Made by a program: the position numbers and the translations under genes. From positions 1 through 6,784 of the forward strand of contig DQOT01000050.1 of NCBI GenBank assembly GCA_015658495.1: 6,784 bases of DNA, read 5' to 3'. Under the pieces are notes generated by a model. That model was not told where the DNA came from, ran no database searches, and saw nothing but the letters and a program-made list of their open reading frames with translations. This DNA is from Fidelibacterota bacterium (lineage in GTDB: Bacteria; Fidelibacterota; Marinisomatia; Marinisomatales; UBA1611). This document shows, piece by piece, positions 1 to 6,359 of this stretch; within the stretch, counting starts at the first letter, position 1, and each line of letters opens with the position of its first letter.

Positions 1-453
1 CCATTGAATGGTCCCAGTAAATCTGATGTGTTCCGTGCATTGGATGATATTGATTTTGAACTGGATGGTCGGGGTTGTTTGGTGATCAATGCGCCCAAGA
101 TGAACCCAAAACCGGTTATCACAAACGACTTTATTGACCTTGTGGACGAAAAATCATTTCGTTGGTTAGGGCGCTACGATAATATAATTAATTCAGGCGG
201 GATAAAAATCATTCCCGAAGTGGTGGAAGAAAAATTGTCTTCTATAGTTCCAAATCGACGATTCTTTATTGCAGGTAAATCTGATAAATCATTGGGCGAA
301 AAAGTGGTTTTAGTGGTGGAAGGGAAGAGTATGGATATATCCTGCAAATCTTTGGATAAGTTTGAGCAGCCAAAAGAGATACATTTTATTCCTGAATTTG
401 CAGAGACAAAATCGGGTAAAATCCATCGACAAACCACACTTTCTTTGATATAA
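1..453 (+). CDS. menE: AMP-binding (adenylate-forming) ligase, C-terminal part, probably o-succinylbenzoate-CoA ligase (partial)
   Basis: The frame is open from the first base, so the gene starts upstream; the TTG at 4 is not a credible start. About 150 C-terminal residues are visible. Counting from codon 2 as residue 1, they hold the hinge motif WLGRYDNIINSGGIKI (residues 54-69), followed by PEVVEEKL, as in the A8 region of acyl-CoA synthetases/ANL enzymes. Near the end is ETKSGKIHR (134-142) with the conserved adenylation lysine K139 (A10). ANL enzymes activate a carboxylate as an acyl-AMP and then transfer it to CoA. The exact wording of the A8 motif, and the short tail after A10, resemble MenE of menaquinone synthesis in FCB-group bacteria. 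That substrate assignment is from memory of the family; the substrate pocket lies outside the window. The gene ends 13 bases before the next promoter, with no evident terminator, and is probably unrelated in function to the SOS operon downstream. Confidence 0.75.
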   Translation, partial: PLNGPSKSDVFRALDDIDFELDGRGCLVINAPKMNPKPVITNDFIDLVDEKSFRWLGRYDNIINSGGIKIIPEVVEEKLSSIVPNRRFFIAGKSDKSLGEKVVLVVEGKSMDISCKSLDKFEQPKEIHFIPEFAETKSGKIHRQTTLSLI

Positions 454-466
454 TTTATTCTAATCC

Positions 467-495
467 TTGACATGAGTATTAATTCTATGTAATAT
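467..495 (+). promoter_or_regulatory. Sigma70-type promoter of the SOS mutagenesis operon
   Basis: A perfect -35 hexamer TTGACA (467-472) is followed by exactly 17 bases and then TAATAT (490-495), a 4/6 match to the -10 consensus. The expected transcription start is near 502, inside the tandem palindromes at 498-518. The promoter lies between the ligase stop codon and the first gene of the operon, and nothing else in the next 5 kb looks as good. TATACT at 493-498 is a closer match to the -10 consensus but would be 20 bases from the -35. Confidence 0.6.
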
Positions 496-497
496 AC

Positions 498-518
498 TTA
501 CGAGTAACTTACGAGTAA
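498..518 (+). promoter_or_regulatory. Tandem palindromes, candidate LexA operator
   Basis: Two identical copies of TTACGAGTAA (498-507 and 509-518) start 11 bases apart. Each is a perfect inverted repeat, TTAC and GTAA around GA. The 11-base direct repeat that contains them runs from 496 to 517, with a partial third copy (ACTTA) at 518-522. One helical turn of spacing would put both sites on the same face of the DNA. They cover the predicted transcription start of an operon that encodes a LexA-type repressor, which is where an SOS box should be. LexA boxes differ between phyla, and the one I recall for Bdellovibrio, TTAC-N3-GTAA, is very close. Binding by the repressor encoded here is inferred. 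Confidence 0.55.
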
Positions 519-528
519 CTTAAGAATT

Positions 529-546
529 AACGCAAAGGCGCAGAGG
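529..546 (+). repeat. Short CGCAAAGG/CGCAGAGG repeat in the operon leader
   Basis: Two imperfect 8-base units, CGCAAAGG (531-538) and CGCAGAGG (539-546), follow TTAA. They resemble the CACGGAG-type units flanking the GxxExxY gene at 1328-1354 and 1760-1786, and could be a solo copy of the same repeat family. The last five bases, AGAGG, also form the best ribosome binding site for the small gene at 554, with a spacing of 7 bases. Confidence 0.4.
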
Positions 547-553
547 TAAAGAA

Positions 554-700
554 ATGAAAAATAAAACAAATACAAAAAAGCCCTCACTGGCAGTTATTCG
601 AGCCATTGCTCGATTGAATAATTATGCCCATCAGAAAACCGCTCAATCCATAGTTTGGGATGGGAAATCAATTACACACTATTTATCCGTTACCTCGTGA
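554..700 (+). CDS. Small basic protein of unknown function (48 aa), first gene of the SOS operon
   Basis: I do not recognise this protein. The frame starts with ATG at 554, preceded by AGAGG at 542-546. It encodes 48 residues with eight Lys/Arg against a single acidic residue (D36), so it is strongly basic. The N-terminus is Lys-rich (K2, K4, K8, K9), followed by a probable short helix (SLAVIRAIARL, 11-21). There is no signal peptide or membrane segment. Its TGA (698-700) overlaps the ATG of the lexA-like gene (700-702) by one base. That gene has no Shine-Dalgarno of its own, so this frame probably couples translation to the repressor gene whether or not the peptide has a job. It occupies the position where imuA or sulA-like genes often sit, but it is far too short for a RecA-like ImuA. 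Its reality rests on the ribosome binding site and the overlap. Confidence 0.5.
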   Translation: MKNKTNTKKPSLAVIRAIARLNNYAHQKTAQSIVWDGKSITHYLSVTS

Positions 701-1320
701 TGAAACCATTGTCTCCAAAGCTAAAAAAATTCCTGGAATTTGTTCAGCGATTTACACTGATCCATGGTCAATCTCCATCTTATGAAGAAATTATGGCCAG
801 TCTGGGATTTGGTTCATTGGGGACAGTGAACTGGTATGTAAAGACCCTGGAAGATGAGGGTCATCTTTCTCGTATAAAAGGTCCCAACGGCAAGCGGGCG
901 CTCACCTTGATCCACAAGGAGCACGCCACACCTACAACTACGGCTCGTTTGCCGCTGTTGGGCCTCATCGCTGCAGGTGAGCCCATAGAAGCATTAGAAA
1001 ACCCCGAAATGGTGGATGTTCCTCCGTCTTTATTGCATCCTGATAATTATGTGCTGCAGGTGAAAGGAGATTCCATGATTCAAGAGAATATCCATGATGG
1101 TGATTTTATTGTGGCCAAGAAGACAGCAACGGCTCACTCCGGTCAAATCGTGGTTGCGCTCATCAATGGTGAAGCCACGCTGAAATGTTATGTGCCTAAA
1201 TCAGACTGTGTTGAACTTCATCCAAGAAATCCGGACTTTCCGGTTATAAAGGTTAATCCTGAAGATGATTTTCATATTAATGGTGTGCTTCTTTATTCCT
1301 TCCGGAATTACCTTAATTAA
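700..1320 (+). CDS. lexA: LexA-type SOS repressor with self-cleavage (S24) domain
   Basis: The product has 206 residues (E. coli LexA has 202). The N-terminal winged helix-turn-helix (about 1-70) begins MKPLSPKLKKFLEFV, as in LexA, and includes PSYEEIMASLGFGS. After a short linker comes the autoproteolytic domain. The scissile bond is A92-G93 within LLGLIAAGEP, the serine nucleophile is S125 in KGDSM, and the general-base lysine is K162 in GEATLK. The 37-residue Ser-Lys distance equals that of E. coli LexA. When RecA filaments form on damaged DNA, such proteins cut themselves and release their promoters. I chose ATG 700 because it gives the canonical N-terminus and overlaps the previous stop; a TTG at 655 would add 15 unrelated residues. 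Position at the head of an imuB-dnaE2 operon suggests control of this operon, with a candidate operator at 498-518. It may be a second, dedicated LexA rather than the genome's only one. Confidence 0.9.
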   Translation: MKPLSPKLKKFLEFVQRFTLIHGQSPSYEEIMASLGFGSLGTVNWYVKTLEDEGHLSRIKGPNGKRALTLIHKEHATPTTTARLPLLGLIAAGEPIEALENPEMVDVPPSLLHPDNYVLQVKGDSMIQENIHDGDFIVAKKTATAHSGQIVVALINGEATLKCYVPKSDCVELHPRNPDFPVIKVNPEDDFHINGVLLYSFRNYLN

Positions 1321-1327
1321 TTATTTA

Positions 1328-1354
1328 AACACGGAGCGCACGGAGTTCACGAAG
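1328..1354 (+). repeat. Left inverted repeat, three 9-base units
   Basis: Three consecutive units, AACACGGAG (1328-1336), CGCACGGAG (1337-1345) and TTCACGAAG (1346-1354), share the pattern NNCACGGAG with one change in the last. They end one base before the ATG of the GxxExxY gene, so they also form its translation start region. The purine-rich CGGAG (1341-1345) may act as ribosome binding site, 10 bases from the ATG. Confidence 0.75.
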
Positions 1355-1355
1355 T

Positions 1356-1757
1356 ATGTCCAGCAACGCTTTTGATCCGATTCCAAATGAAATAAATGCT
1401 ATCGGCACTCACATTGTGGATGCAGCGGTTAAAGTCCATAAAGCCATGGGAGCGGGGCTTTTGGAATCGGTCTATGAAGAATGTATGGCATATGAGTTAC
1501 AGAAAAGAAATTTATCTGTAGAAAGACAAATTTCAGTCCCAATTCAATACGATGGTAATACGCTTAAAACTCCACTTCGCATAGATTTATTAGTCCAAAA
1601 TTCTGTTATTGTAGAATTGAAATCAGTTGAAGAAATGAATCCAATATTTGAATCTCAACTGATGACCTATCTCAAACTCTCCGGGTTACGATTAGGGTAT
1701 TTAATCAATTTTAATGTACCGCTTGTGAAAAATGGGATTAAACGCATGGTCATGTGA
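1356..1757 (+). CDS. GxxExxY protein, PD-(D/E)XK nuclease superfamily
   Basis: The product has 133 residues, the usual size of the family. The signature that names the family is at 34-40, GLLESVY, followed by EECMAYEL. The nuclease-like core follows: D77 in LRIDLLV, then E87-x-K89 in VIVELKSV, and Q101 in SQLMTYLKLSG. This is the D...ExK pattern of PD-(D/E)XK enzymes, so the metal-binding residues look intact. The C-terminal part, LGYLINFNVPLVKNGIKRMV, is also typical. The biochemical role of these proteins is not established; DNA cleavage or repair is inferred from the fold. The gene is flanked by inverted repeats and lies between lexA and imuB. It is in the same frame as imuB, separated from it by its own TGA and one codon. 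It could be a passenger or a real mutasome component; the repeats favour passenger. Confidence 0.85.
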   Translation: MSSNAFDPIPNEINAIGTHIVDAAVKVHKAMGAGLLESVYEECMAYELQKRNLSVERQISVPIQYDGNTLKTPLRIDLLVQNSVIVELKSVEEMNPIFESQLMTYLKLSGLRLGYLINFNVPLVKNGIKRMVM

Positions 1758-1759
1758 GC

Positions 1760-1786
1760 CTTGGAGTTCTCTGTGCCCTTTGTGTT
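1760..1786 (-). repeat. Right inverted repeat, three 9-base units, overlapping the start of imuB
   Basis: Read on the minus strand, this stretch is AACACAAAG, GGCACAGAG, AACTCCAAG: three 9-base units matching, in the same order, the left repeat at 1328-1354 with scattered changes. It starts 3 bases after the GxxExxY stop. Read on the plus strand, it is translated as the first residues of the imuB frame (MEFSVPFVF), so the repeat and the coding sequence share the same bases. Confidence 0.7.
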
Positions 1787-2960
1787 TAATAACAATCAAG
1801 ATATTTTCCATATACGTCTTAAGGAATTAGAACTCCAGGCCGAACGGATCATGGATCCGACATTGAAGACACGCCCGGTTGCCATTATTTCCTCACCCCA
1901 CCCCAATGGCATAATTGTATCTTTATCTCCAGAAGCTGAAGAAGAGGGGTTGTTCCATGGCATGAAGGTTTCCATTGTCCGAAAAATGACTCACGGTGTT
2001 CAACTCTTGCCGTATAACCAATCTCTTTATTCCCGTGTCAATCGATATGTGTATCAGACGGTATCTATGTTCACGCCTGTGGTGGAACCTGAAGGTGTGT
2101 CCGGATTTTATCTCGATATGAATGGGATGCGAGCTATTCGAGGCCATGTTCAAAATACAGGACTTTCCATTATTCAGCGGATTCAGGAGCAGACCAGTCT
2201 TTCCGGGATGGTGGGAATCAGTGTGAATAAACTGGTGAGCCGAATCGTTACATCCGTGGTGCCGGAAACGATTCATGAAGTGCAAGGCGGGGATGAAGCC
2301 CAATTTTTATCACCACTGAAACCGCCGGTTCTCCCAACTGTGAAGGAAAAGCCTGTTTGTCGACTGCTGCGATTTTTGTGGGTAGAACATGTGAGCCACA
2401 TCCAGTCTATGGCAGGTCAGCCAAATGAGTTCCGAACTTTTTTCGGCATGTATGCCCTGCAACTCTCCCGGGAAGCGAAAGGACAAGATTCATCTATTGT
2501 AAAGCCGCCCCAACTTCGGGATCACATTTTAGAGCAGACTATTTTGCCCGAAGATACCAATGATGAAAATATACTCCATGCTGTAGTGAAGGATTTGGCA
2601 GAGCAGGTGGCATTCAAACTCCGTAAACGCCGGCAGGTGGCAGATAAGGTCAAATTGGAAGTTCACTACACGGATGGACACCAAAGGCATCGGACGGGGA
2701 AAATAAATGGAATTGATGATATGTCAGTGATTGCTGTATGCAGGAGACTATTCGATAAAGCCAATGAACGTCGAAACCGTGTTCGGACCATCTTGATAGA
2801 TGCCAGCGATTTTCGGCCTCATGTGGATCAGGCGAATCTGTTTATGACGGAAAAGAGCCGGAATATGGCAGTGTCCAAAGCAGTAGAAAAAGTCCGATTG
2901 AAATATGGTGTTCGGAGTCTGCAAACTGCCGATGTGTTTCAGGCTCTGGGAAGAATATAA
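1761..2960 (+). CDS. imuB: ImuB-like inactive Y-family DNA polymerase (mutasome scaffold)
   Basis: The frame encodes up to 399 residues with Y-family architecture. Similarity to the family begins near residue 16 (FHIRLKELELQAERI, then PVAIIS at 39-44). Active members have Asp in a HxDxDxF-type motif, and Asp-Glu in SIDExxLD. Here these read FHIRLKEL and VSGFYLD (113-119), so the metal-binding carboxylates are missing, as in ImuB. The thumb/helix-hairpin-helix region follows (about 195-240), then a little-finger domain. QANLF at 357-361 is a good beta-clamp binding motif, and KAVEKVRLKYG (373-383) is the usual polymerase IV-like tail. ImuB is known to bring DnaE2 to the clamp. The start is uncertain: there is no in-frame ATG before 1851. 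Options are TTG 1761, GTG 1773 and GTG 1782, all lying in the cassette's right repeat. The stop overlaps the dnaE2 start by one base (TAATG). Confidence 0.85.
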   Translation: MEFSVPFVFNNNQDIFHIRLKELELQAERIMDPTLKTRPVAIISSPHPNGIIVSLSPEAEEEGLFHGMKVSIVRKMTHGVQLLPYNQSLYSRVNRYVYQTVSMFTPVVEPEGVSGFYLDMNGMRAIRGHVQNTGLSIIQRIQEQTSLSGMVGISVNKLVSRIVTSVVPETIHEVQGGDEAQFLSPLKPPVLPTVKEKPVCRLLRFLWVEHVSHIQSMAGQPNEFRTFFGMYALQLSREAKGQDSSIVKPPQLRDHILEQTILPEDTNDENILHAVVKDLAEQVAFKLRKRRQVADKVKLEVHYTDGHQRHRTGKINGIDDMSVIAVCRRLFDKANERRNRVRTILIDASDFRPHVDQANLFMTEKSRNMAVSKAVEKVRLKYGVRSLQTADVFQALGRI

Positions 2961-5900
2961 TGTTTGTCCACCTTAACACCCATTCCGTCTATTCTCCCAT
3001 GCGGGGGCTGTTGTCGCTTCCGGATCTGATGAATCTGTCCCGGTCTCATGGTATGGACACATTGGCACTCACGGATGTAAACGGCATGTGGGGGTTCATC
3101 CGGTTTGTCCAGCATTGTAAGGATGCCAGGATCCATCCCATCACTGGAACCAATTTAATTACAGAAAATGACGATGTGATTCTTTTGGCGGAGAATCAAT
3201 ATGGCTACGAGAATATGTGCAGGGCCGTGTCTGCTGTTCATGATGATCCCAACCAGTCTATGGCTGATATTTTGGAAAGACGATTGGCGGGACTTTTCGT
3301 TCTGGCTCACAAAGAATCAACATTAAAGAAATTAATTAAGATTATACCGGATACGCATTTATTCATGGAGTTACGTCCAGGTGTTCAGGAATCATTGATG
3401 CACCAATTAGCCAAGAAATTAAAACTGGAAATGGTGGTTACGGGTGATGTTTATTTCAGGTCGCAAAGCGATCACGATGCCCATGTTACGCTCCGGGCCA
3501 TCGAAAATAATACAACGCTGGAGCAGTTGAATATATCCGAATGCAAAACAGATCAGCATTGGTTCCGGAATGAAGCGGAGATGGTGAAACTCTTTCCCAA
3601 TAGTTTGGATGCCTTGAATAATAGCCGATATTTGGCGGATCGATGCAAAAAGGATTGGTCCTTCATTAATACGATTTTTCCGGGTTTATCTCTGAAAGAA
3701 ACCCATATTTCCAACAAAAAATTGAAAGACAAGGTTTATACCGGCGCCAGGATTCGGTATGGTGAAGTGGATGAAACGATACGCCAGCGCATCGAATATG
3801 AATTGGATCTTATTACTCAAAAAGGGTTTGCGCCCTATTTTTTAATTGTCCAGGATATTGTGACGCAAACCCGTGCCACCATCGGTCGTGGATCGGCGGC
3901 CGCATCTATCGTGAGTTATTGTCTCTTTATCACACAAGTGGATCCGTTGCGATATACACTCCAATTTGAGCGATTTATTCACCCGGAACGAGAAGATATG
4001 CCAGATATTGACGTGGATTTTCCCTGGGATGAGCGAGACAACATTTTGGATTATGTTTTCAAGAAATACGGCAACGAGCGGACAGCCATGGTTTCCAGTC
4101 AGGTTTTTTTGAAACCCCGGTCTGCCATTCGGGAAGTGGGGAAAGTACATGGCCTTTCCAACGAAGAGATCAAGAGTATCACCAAACGGATCGGCTGGTA
4201 TGCATCTCGTCGGGATCTGGAGCATTGGGTCCGGACAGATCCGCGCTTTGCCAATGTAGATTTGGATGACACACTGATTCGTGTACTTCGGGAGAGTGAA
4301 AAGATAGTCGGTACATTTCGTCATCCTTCGGTTCATCCCGGCGGTGTGGTGATTGTTCCGGATGAAATTCGTAAATATGTTCCGGTTCTCGTGGCACCAA
4401 AAGGTGTGCAAATCGTGGAATGGGAAAAGGATCAGGTGGAAGATTCGGGATTGTTGAAGATCGATCTTTTAGGCAACCGGAGCCTAGCTGTGGTCCGGGA
4501 TACGATCCGTCAAGTGAATCTGAACTATGGCGAAGTGGCATCTCGCAGCAACTATGTGAATTATCATCAGATCCAGCCTGTAGGCGACGAAAAAACCGAG
4601 CAATTAATGAAGGCGGGGAAAACCATGGGCGTATTCTATATCGAGAGTCCGGCCACACGACAACTCCTGGCCAAAGCTGGCGTGGTGGATTTTGAGCATG
4701 TGGTAATCTATTCATCTATCATTCGTCCGGCGGCAAATCGATTCACCAATATTATGCTGGCACGAATCCATGGCGAAGAATGGGAATTGCTCCATCCTGA
4801 TCTGGATTTTCTGGCGGAGAGCTATGGCATCATGGTGTACGAAGAACAAGTGTCCATGGCGGCCATGACCCTGGCAGGATTGGGCTATGCGGAAGCGGAA
4901 GCACTCCGGAAAACCATGAGCCGGGATTCTATGCAGCATCTCATTTTATCCTGGAAAAAGAAATTCACGGAAGGATCACTCCGTCGGGGATATTCGCCCA
5001 GTATGATCAAGGATGTGTGGAACATGATTGCTTCATTTGTGGGCTATTCATTCTGTAAACCCCATTCCGCATCTTACGCTATGCTATCATTTACATGCGC
5101 ATATCTCAAGGCACATTTCCCGGCAGAATTCCTAGCGGCTGTTATTTCCAACCAAGGTGGATTCTATTCACCTTACGCTTATATGAGCGAAGCACGAAGA
5201 TTTGGAATCCAAATTTTGCCACCGGACGTGAATCGGAGCCATAAAGCATGGCGAGGACAAAAAGACAAGATTCGCATGGGATTCATGAGTATTAAACGTC
5301 TCCAACAAAAAGCAATGGATGGTATTTTGGATGAACGAAAAGCAGGGGAGTTTGATTCGTTGGATGATTTTTTATCTCGGGTGGATTTGGATCTGGCTGA
5401 TGCCATGGCGCTGACCAATGCGGGCTGTTTCAAAAGCCTAGCGCCGAAGCTTACCCATCGGGAATTGGCTTACCGCGTGGCTGGATTCTATCTCCAAAAT
5501 GGCGTGCGGGAACCACTTACAGCTTCTCCCGTGAACACTGAATTAACCGATGAAGATCAATACAAATTAGAGTTAGAGACCTTTGGTTATCCCCTGTCTA
5601 TTCATCCGTTGGAAAGGTATCGCCCCATCTTGAGTCGGCGAATTAAATATGCACAAGATATTCCATTATTTGTGGGGCAATCTATTTATTTGATTGGCGT
5701 GTACATTACTCGGAAAGAAACCGTAACCGGGAATTCGGAGCCCATGGAGTTCCTGACTTTGGAAGATGAGACGGATATTTATGAATGCGTACTATTTCCG
5801 GAAGTATTTCAGGAATTCGGTGATATGCTCCATTGGGAGACTTTATTCATCATCCGCGGAATGGTTGAAGAATCGTTTGGTGTTTACAGTGTTACGATTG

Positions 5901-5992
5901 AAAAAATGGGAAGCCTGCAGCAATGGGTGAGAAAGATGGGAAGCGTTAATTCTCTGCGAACAGTAGATTCAGGTGTTCCGGATAAGTTTTGA
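2960..5992 (+). CDS. dnaE2: Error-prone DNA polymerase III alpha subunit (DnaE2/ImuC)
   Basis: The product has 1010 residues, close to the usual DnaE2 length of just over 1000. Order of domains: PHP (about 1-240), polymerase palm/fingers, helix-hairpin-helix (about 795-830) and OB fold (about 905-985); there is no tau-binding tail as in replicative DnaE. The palm has GRGSAAASIVSY (309-320) and MPDIDVDF (347-354). Catalytic Asp candidates D349 and D351 match E. coli D401 and D403, and D502 in LLKIDLLG matches D555. The region KPHSASYAMLSF with GFYSPYAYMSEARRFGI (734-750) is DnaE2-like. DnaE2 replicates past lesions, with ImuB as its partner, at the cost of mutations. The PHP site looks dead: the motif is HLNTHS with N6 in place of the first His of HxH, and ALTDV has V40 for the usual His. 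The start ATG overlaps the imuB stop, pointing to coupled translation. The 3' end overlaps a convergent frame by 47 bases. Confidence 0.92.
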   Translation: MFVHLNTHSVYSPMRGLLSLPDLMNLSRSHGMDTLALTDVNGMWGFIRFVQHCKDARIHPITGTNLITENDDVILLAENQYGYENMCRAVSAVHDDPNQSMADILERRLAGLFVLAHKESTLKKLIKIIPDTHLFMELRPGVQESLMHQLAKKLKLEMVVTGDVYFRSQSDHDAHVTLRAIENNTTLEQLNISECKTDQHWFRNEAEMVKLFPNSLDALNNSRYLADRCKKDWSFINTIFPGLSLKETHISNKKLKDKVYTGARIRYGEVDETIRQRIEYELDLITQKGFAPYFLIVQDIVTQTRATIGRGSAAASIVSYCLFITQVDPLRYTLQFERFIHPEREDMPDIDVDFPWDERDNILDYVFKKYGNERTAMVSSQVFLKPRSAIREVGKVHGLSNEEIKSITKRIGWYASRRDLEHWVRTDPRFANVDLDDTLIRVLRESEKIVGTFRHPSVHPGGVVIVPDEIRKYVPVLVAPKGVQIVEWEKDQVEDSGLLKIDLLGNRSLAVVRDTIRQVNLNYGEVASRSNYVNYHQIQPVGDEKTEQLMKAGKTMGVFYIESPATRQLLAKAGVVDFEHVVIYSSIIRPAANRFTNIMLARIHGEEWELLHPDLDFLAESYGIMVYEEQVSMAAMTLAGLGYAEAEALRKTMSRDSMQHLILSWKKKFTEGSLRRGYSPSMIKDVWNMIASFVGYSFCKPHSASYAMLSFTCAYLKAHFPAEFLAAVISNQGGFYSPYAYMSEARRFGIQILPPDVNRSHKAWRGQKDKIRMGFMSIKRLQQKAMDGILDERKAGEFDSLDDFLSRVDLDLADAMALTNAGCFKSLAPKLTHRELAYRVAGFYLQNGVREPLTASPVNTELTDEDQYKLELETFGYPLSIHPLERYRPILSRRIKYAQDIPLFVGQSIYLIGVYITRKETVTGNSEPMEFLTLEDETDIYECVLFPEVFQEFGDMLHWETLFIIRGMVEESFGVYSVTIEKMGSLQQWVRKMGSVNSLRTVDSGVPDKF

Positions 5993-6359
5993 TGGGAATA
6001 AATTTTCGGAGACTGTCTGCAATGTTGTCTAATTTTTGATAGCTTCCCTGAGTTTTATCACCAAAATAATTAATCAAAAAAGCACGATTTAAGAATTGAT
6101 CCCGGCTGTCCTGAATCTTCCGTTTTACGTTCGGATGGTTGGCTAAATTCATTTTTCCACTTTCTTCAGAAAAGATCTTGTTTTTAAGTACGTTATGGAT
6201 AGTCATTTTCGGAGACAAGTTCGTTTGAGCAGGTAAAAGGAACCGGATTCCATAAATGTAGTCCTGAACGGAAAATTGCCCCCCGTCATATTGAGCTAAA
6301 GGGATATGGGCGATATCACGAAGATTAGTTACAATGTTCTTAATTACATCACTTTTAAT
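5946..6359 (-). CDS. Unidentified open frame, possible ATT start or broken 5' end
   Basis: I do not recognise the product. On the minus strand a frame is open from just after a TAG at 6363-6365 down to the TAA at 5946-5948. It has no ATG, GTG or TTG in the first 48 codons. Reading from ATT at 6357-6359 gives 137 residues that look protein-like, with stretches such as FSVQDYIYGIRFLLPAQTN (29-47) and SLRKFIPIKTYPEHLNLLF (116-134). Later starts are TTG 6218 (90 residues) and ATG 6206 (86 residues), but these would discard the plausible upstream part. There is no signal peptide, membrane segment or recognisable motif, and no clear Shine-Dalgarno before the ATT. Its 3' end overlaps dnaE2 by 47 bases tail to tail, and its 5' end faces the TrmB-like gene across a shared palindrome. 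It may be a gene with a rare start codon, a remnant that lost its start, or chance. Confidence 0.4.
   Translation of the reverse strand: MKSDVIKNIVTNLRDIAHIPLAQYDGGQFSVQDYIYGIRFLLPAQTNLSPKMTIHNVLKNKIFSEESGKMNLANHPNVKRKIQDSRDQFLNRAFLINYFGDKTQGSYQKLDNIADSLRKFIPIKTYPEHLNLLFAEN

Larger units (their letters stand above)
1321..1792. mobile_element. Putative GxxExxY cassette bounded by inverted repeats
   Basis: The GxxExxY gene is enclosed by imperfect inverted repeats of about 32 bases. The left end reads TTATTTAAACAC and continues into three 9-base units. The complement of the right end reads TTATTAAACAC and continues into three matching 9-base units. The two ends point towards each other and meet the gene within 1 base at its start and 2 bases at its stop. 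Inserted between lexA and imuB, the unit adds about 470 bases to an operon whose other junctions overlap. No transposase is present and I see no target-site duplication, so movement would need functions supplied elsewhere. Similar CACGGAG-type repeats are familiar around GxxExxY genes in many genomes. That the unit is mobile is an inference. Confidence 0.45.

Noticed and set aside
174..473. Minus-strand frame of 99 codons opposite the ligase gene
   Set aside because: It is antisense to the conserved A8 and A10 motifs of the ligase and has no recognisable features.
655..699. TTG at 655 as an earlier start of the LexA-type repressor
   Set aside because: It adds 15 residues unlike any LexA N-terminus. 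ATG 700 gives the canonical N-terminus and overlaps the stop of the preceding small frame.
1923..2303. Minus-strand frame of 126 codons within imuB
   Set aside because: The product is His- and Ser-rich and featureless, consistent with a shadow of the imuB frame.
1761..2960. An active translesion polymerase IV (dinB)
   Set aside because: The catalytic Asp and Asp-Glu residues of Y-family polymerases are replaced, and the gene is fused by overlap to dnaE2, both of which point to ImuB.
3842..4715. Two long overlapping open frames on the minus strand (189 and 178 codons) within dnaE2
   Set aside because: They lie opposite the most conserved polymerase motifs, their products are rich in Pro, His, Cys and Arg with no recognisable motif, and dnaE2 explains the region fully.
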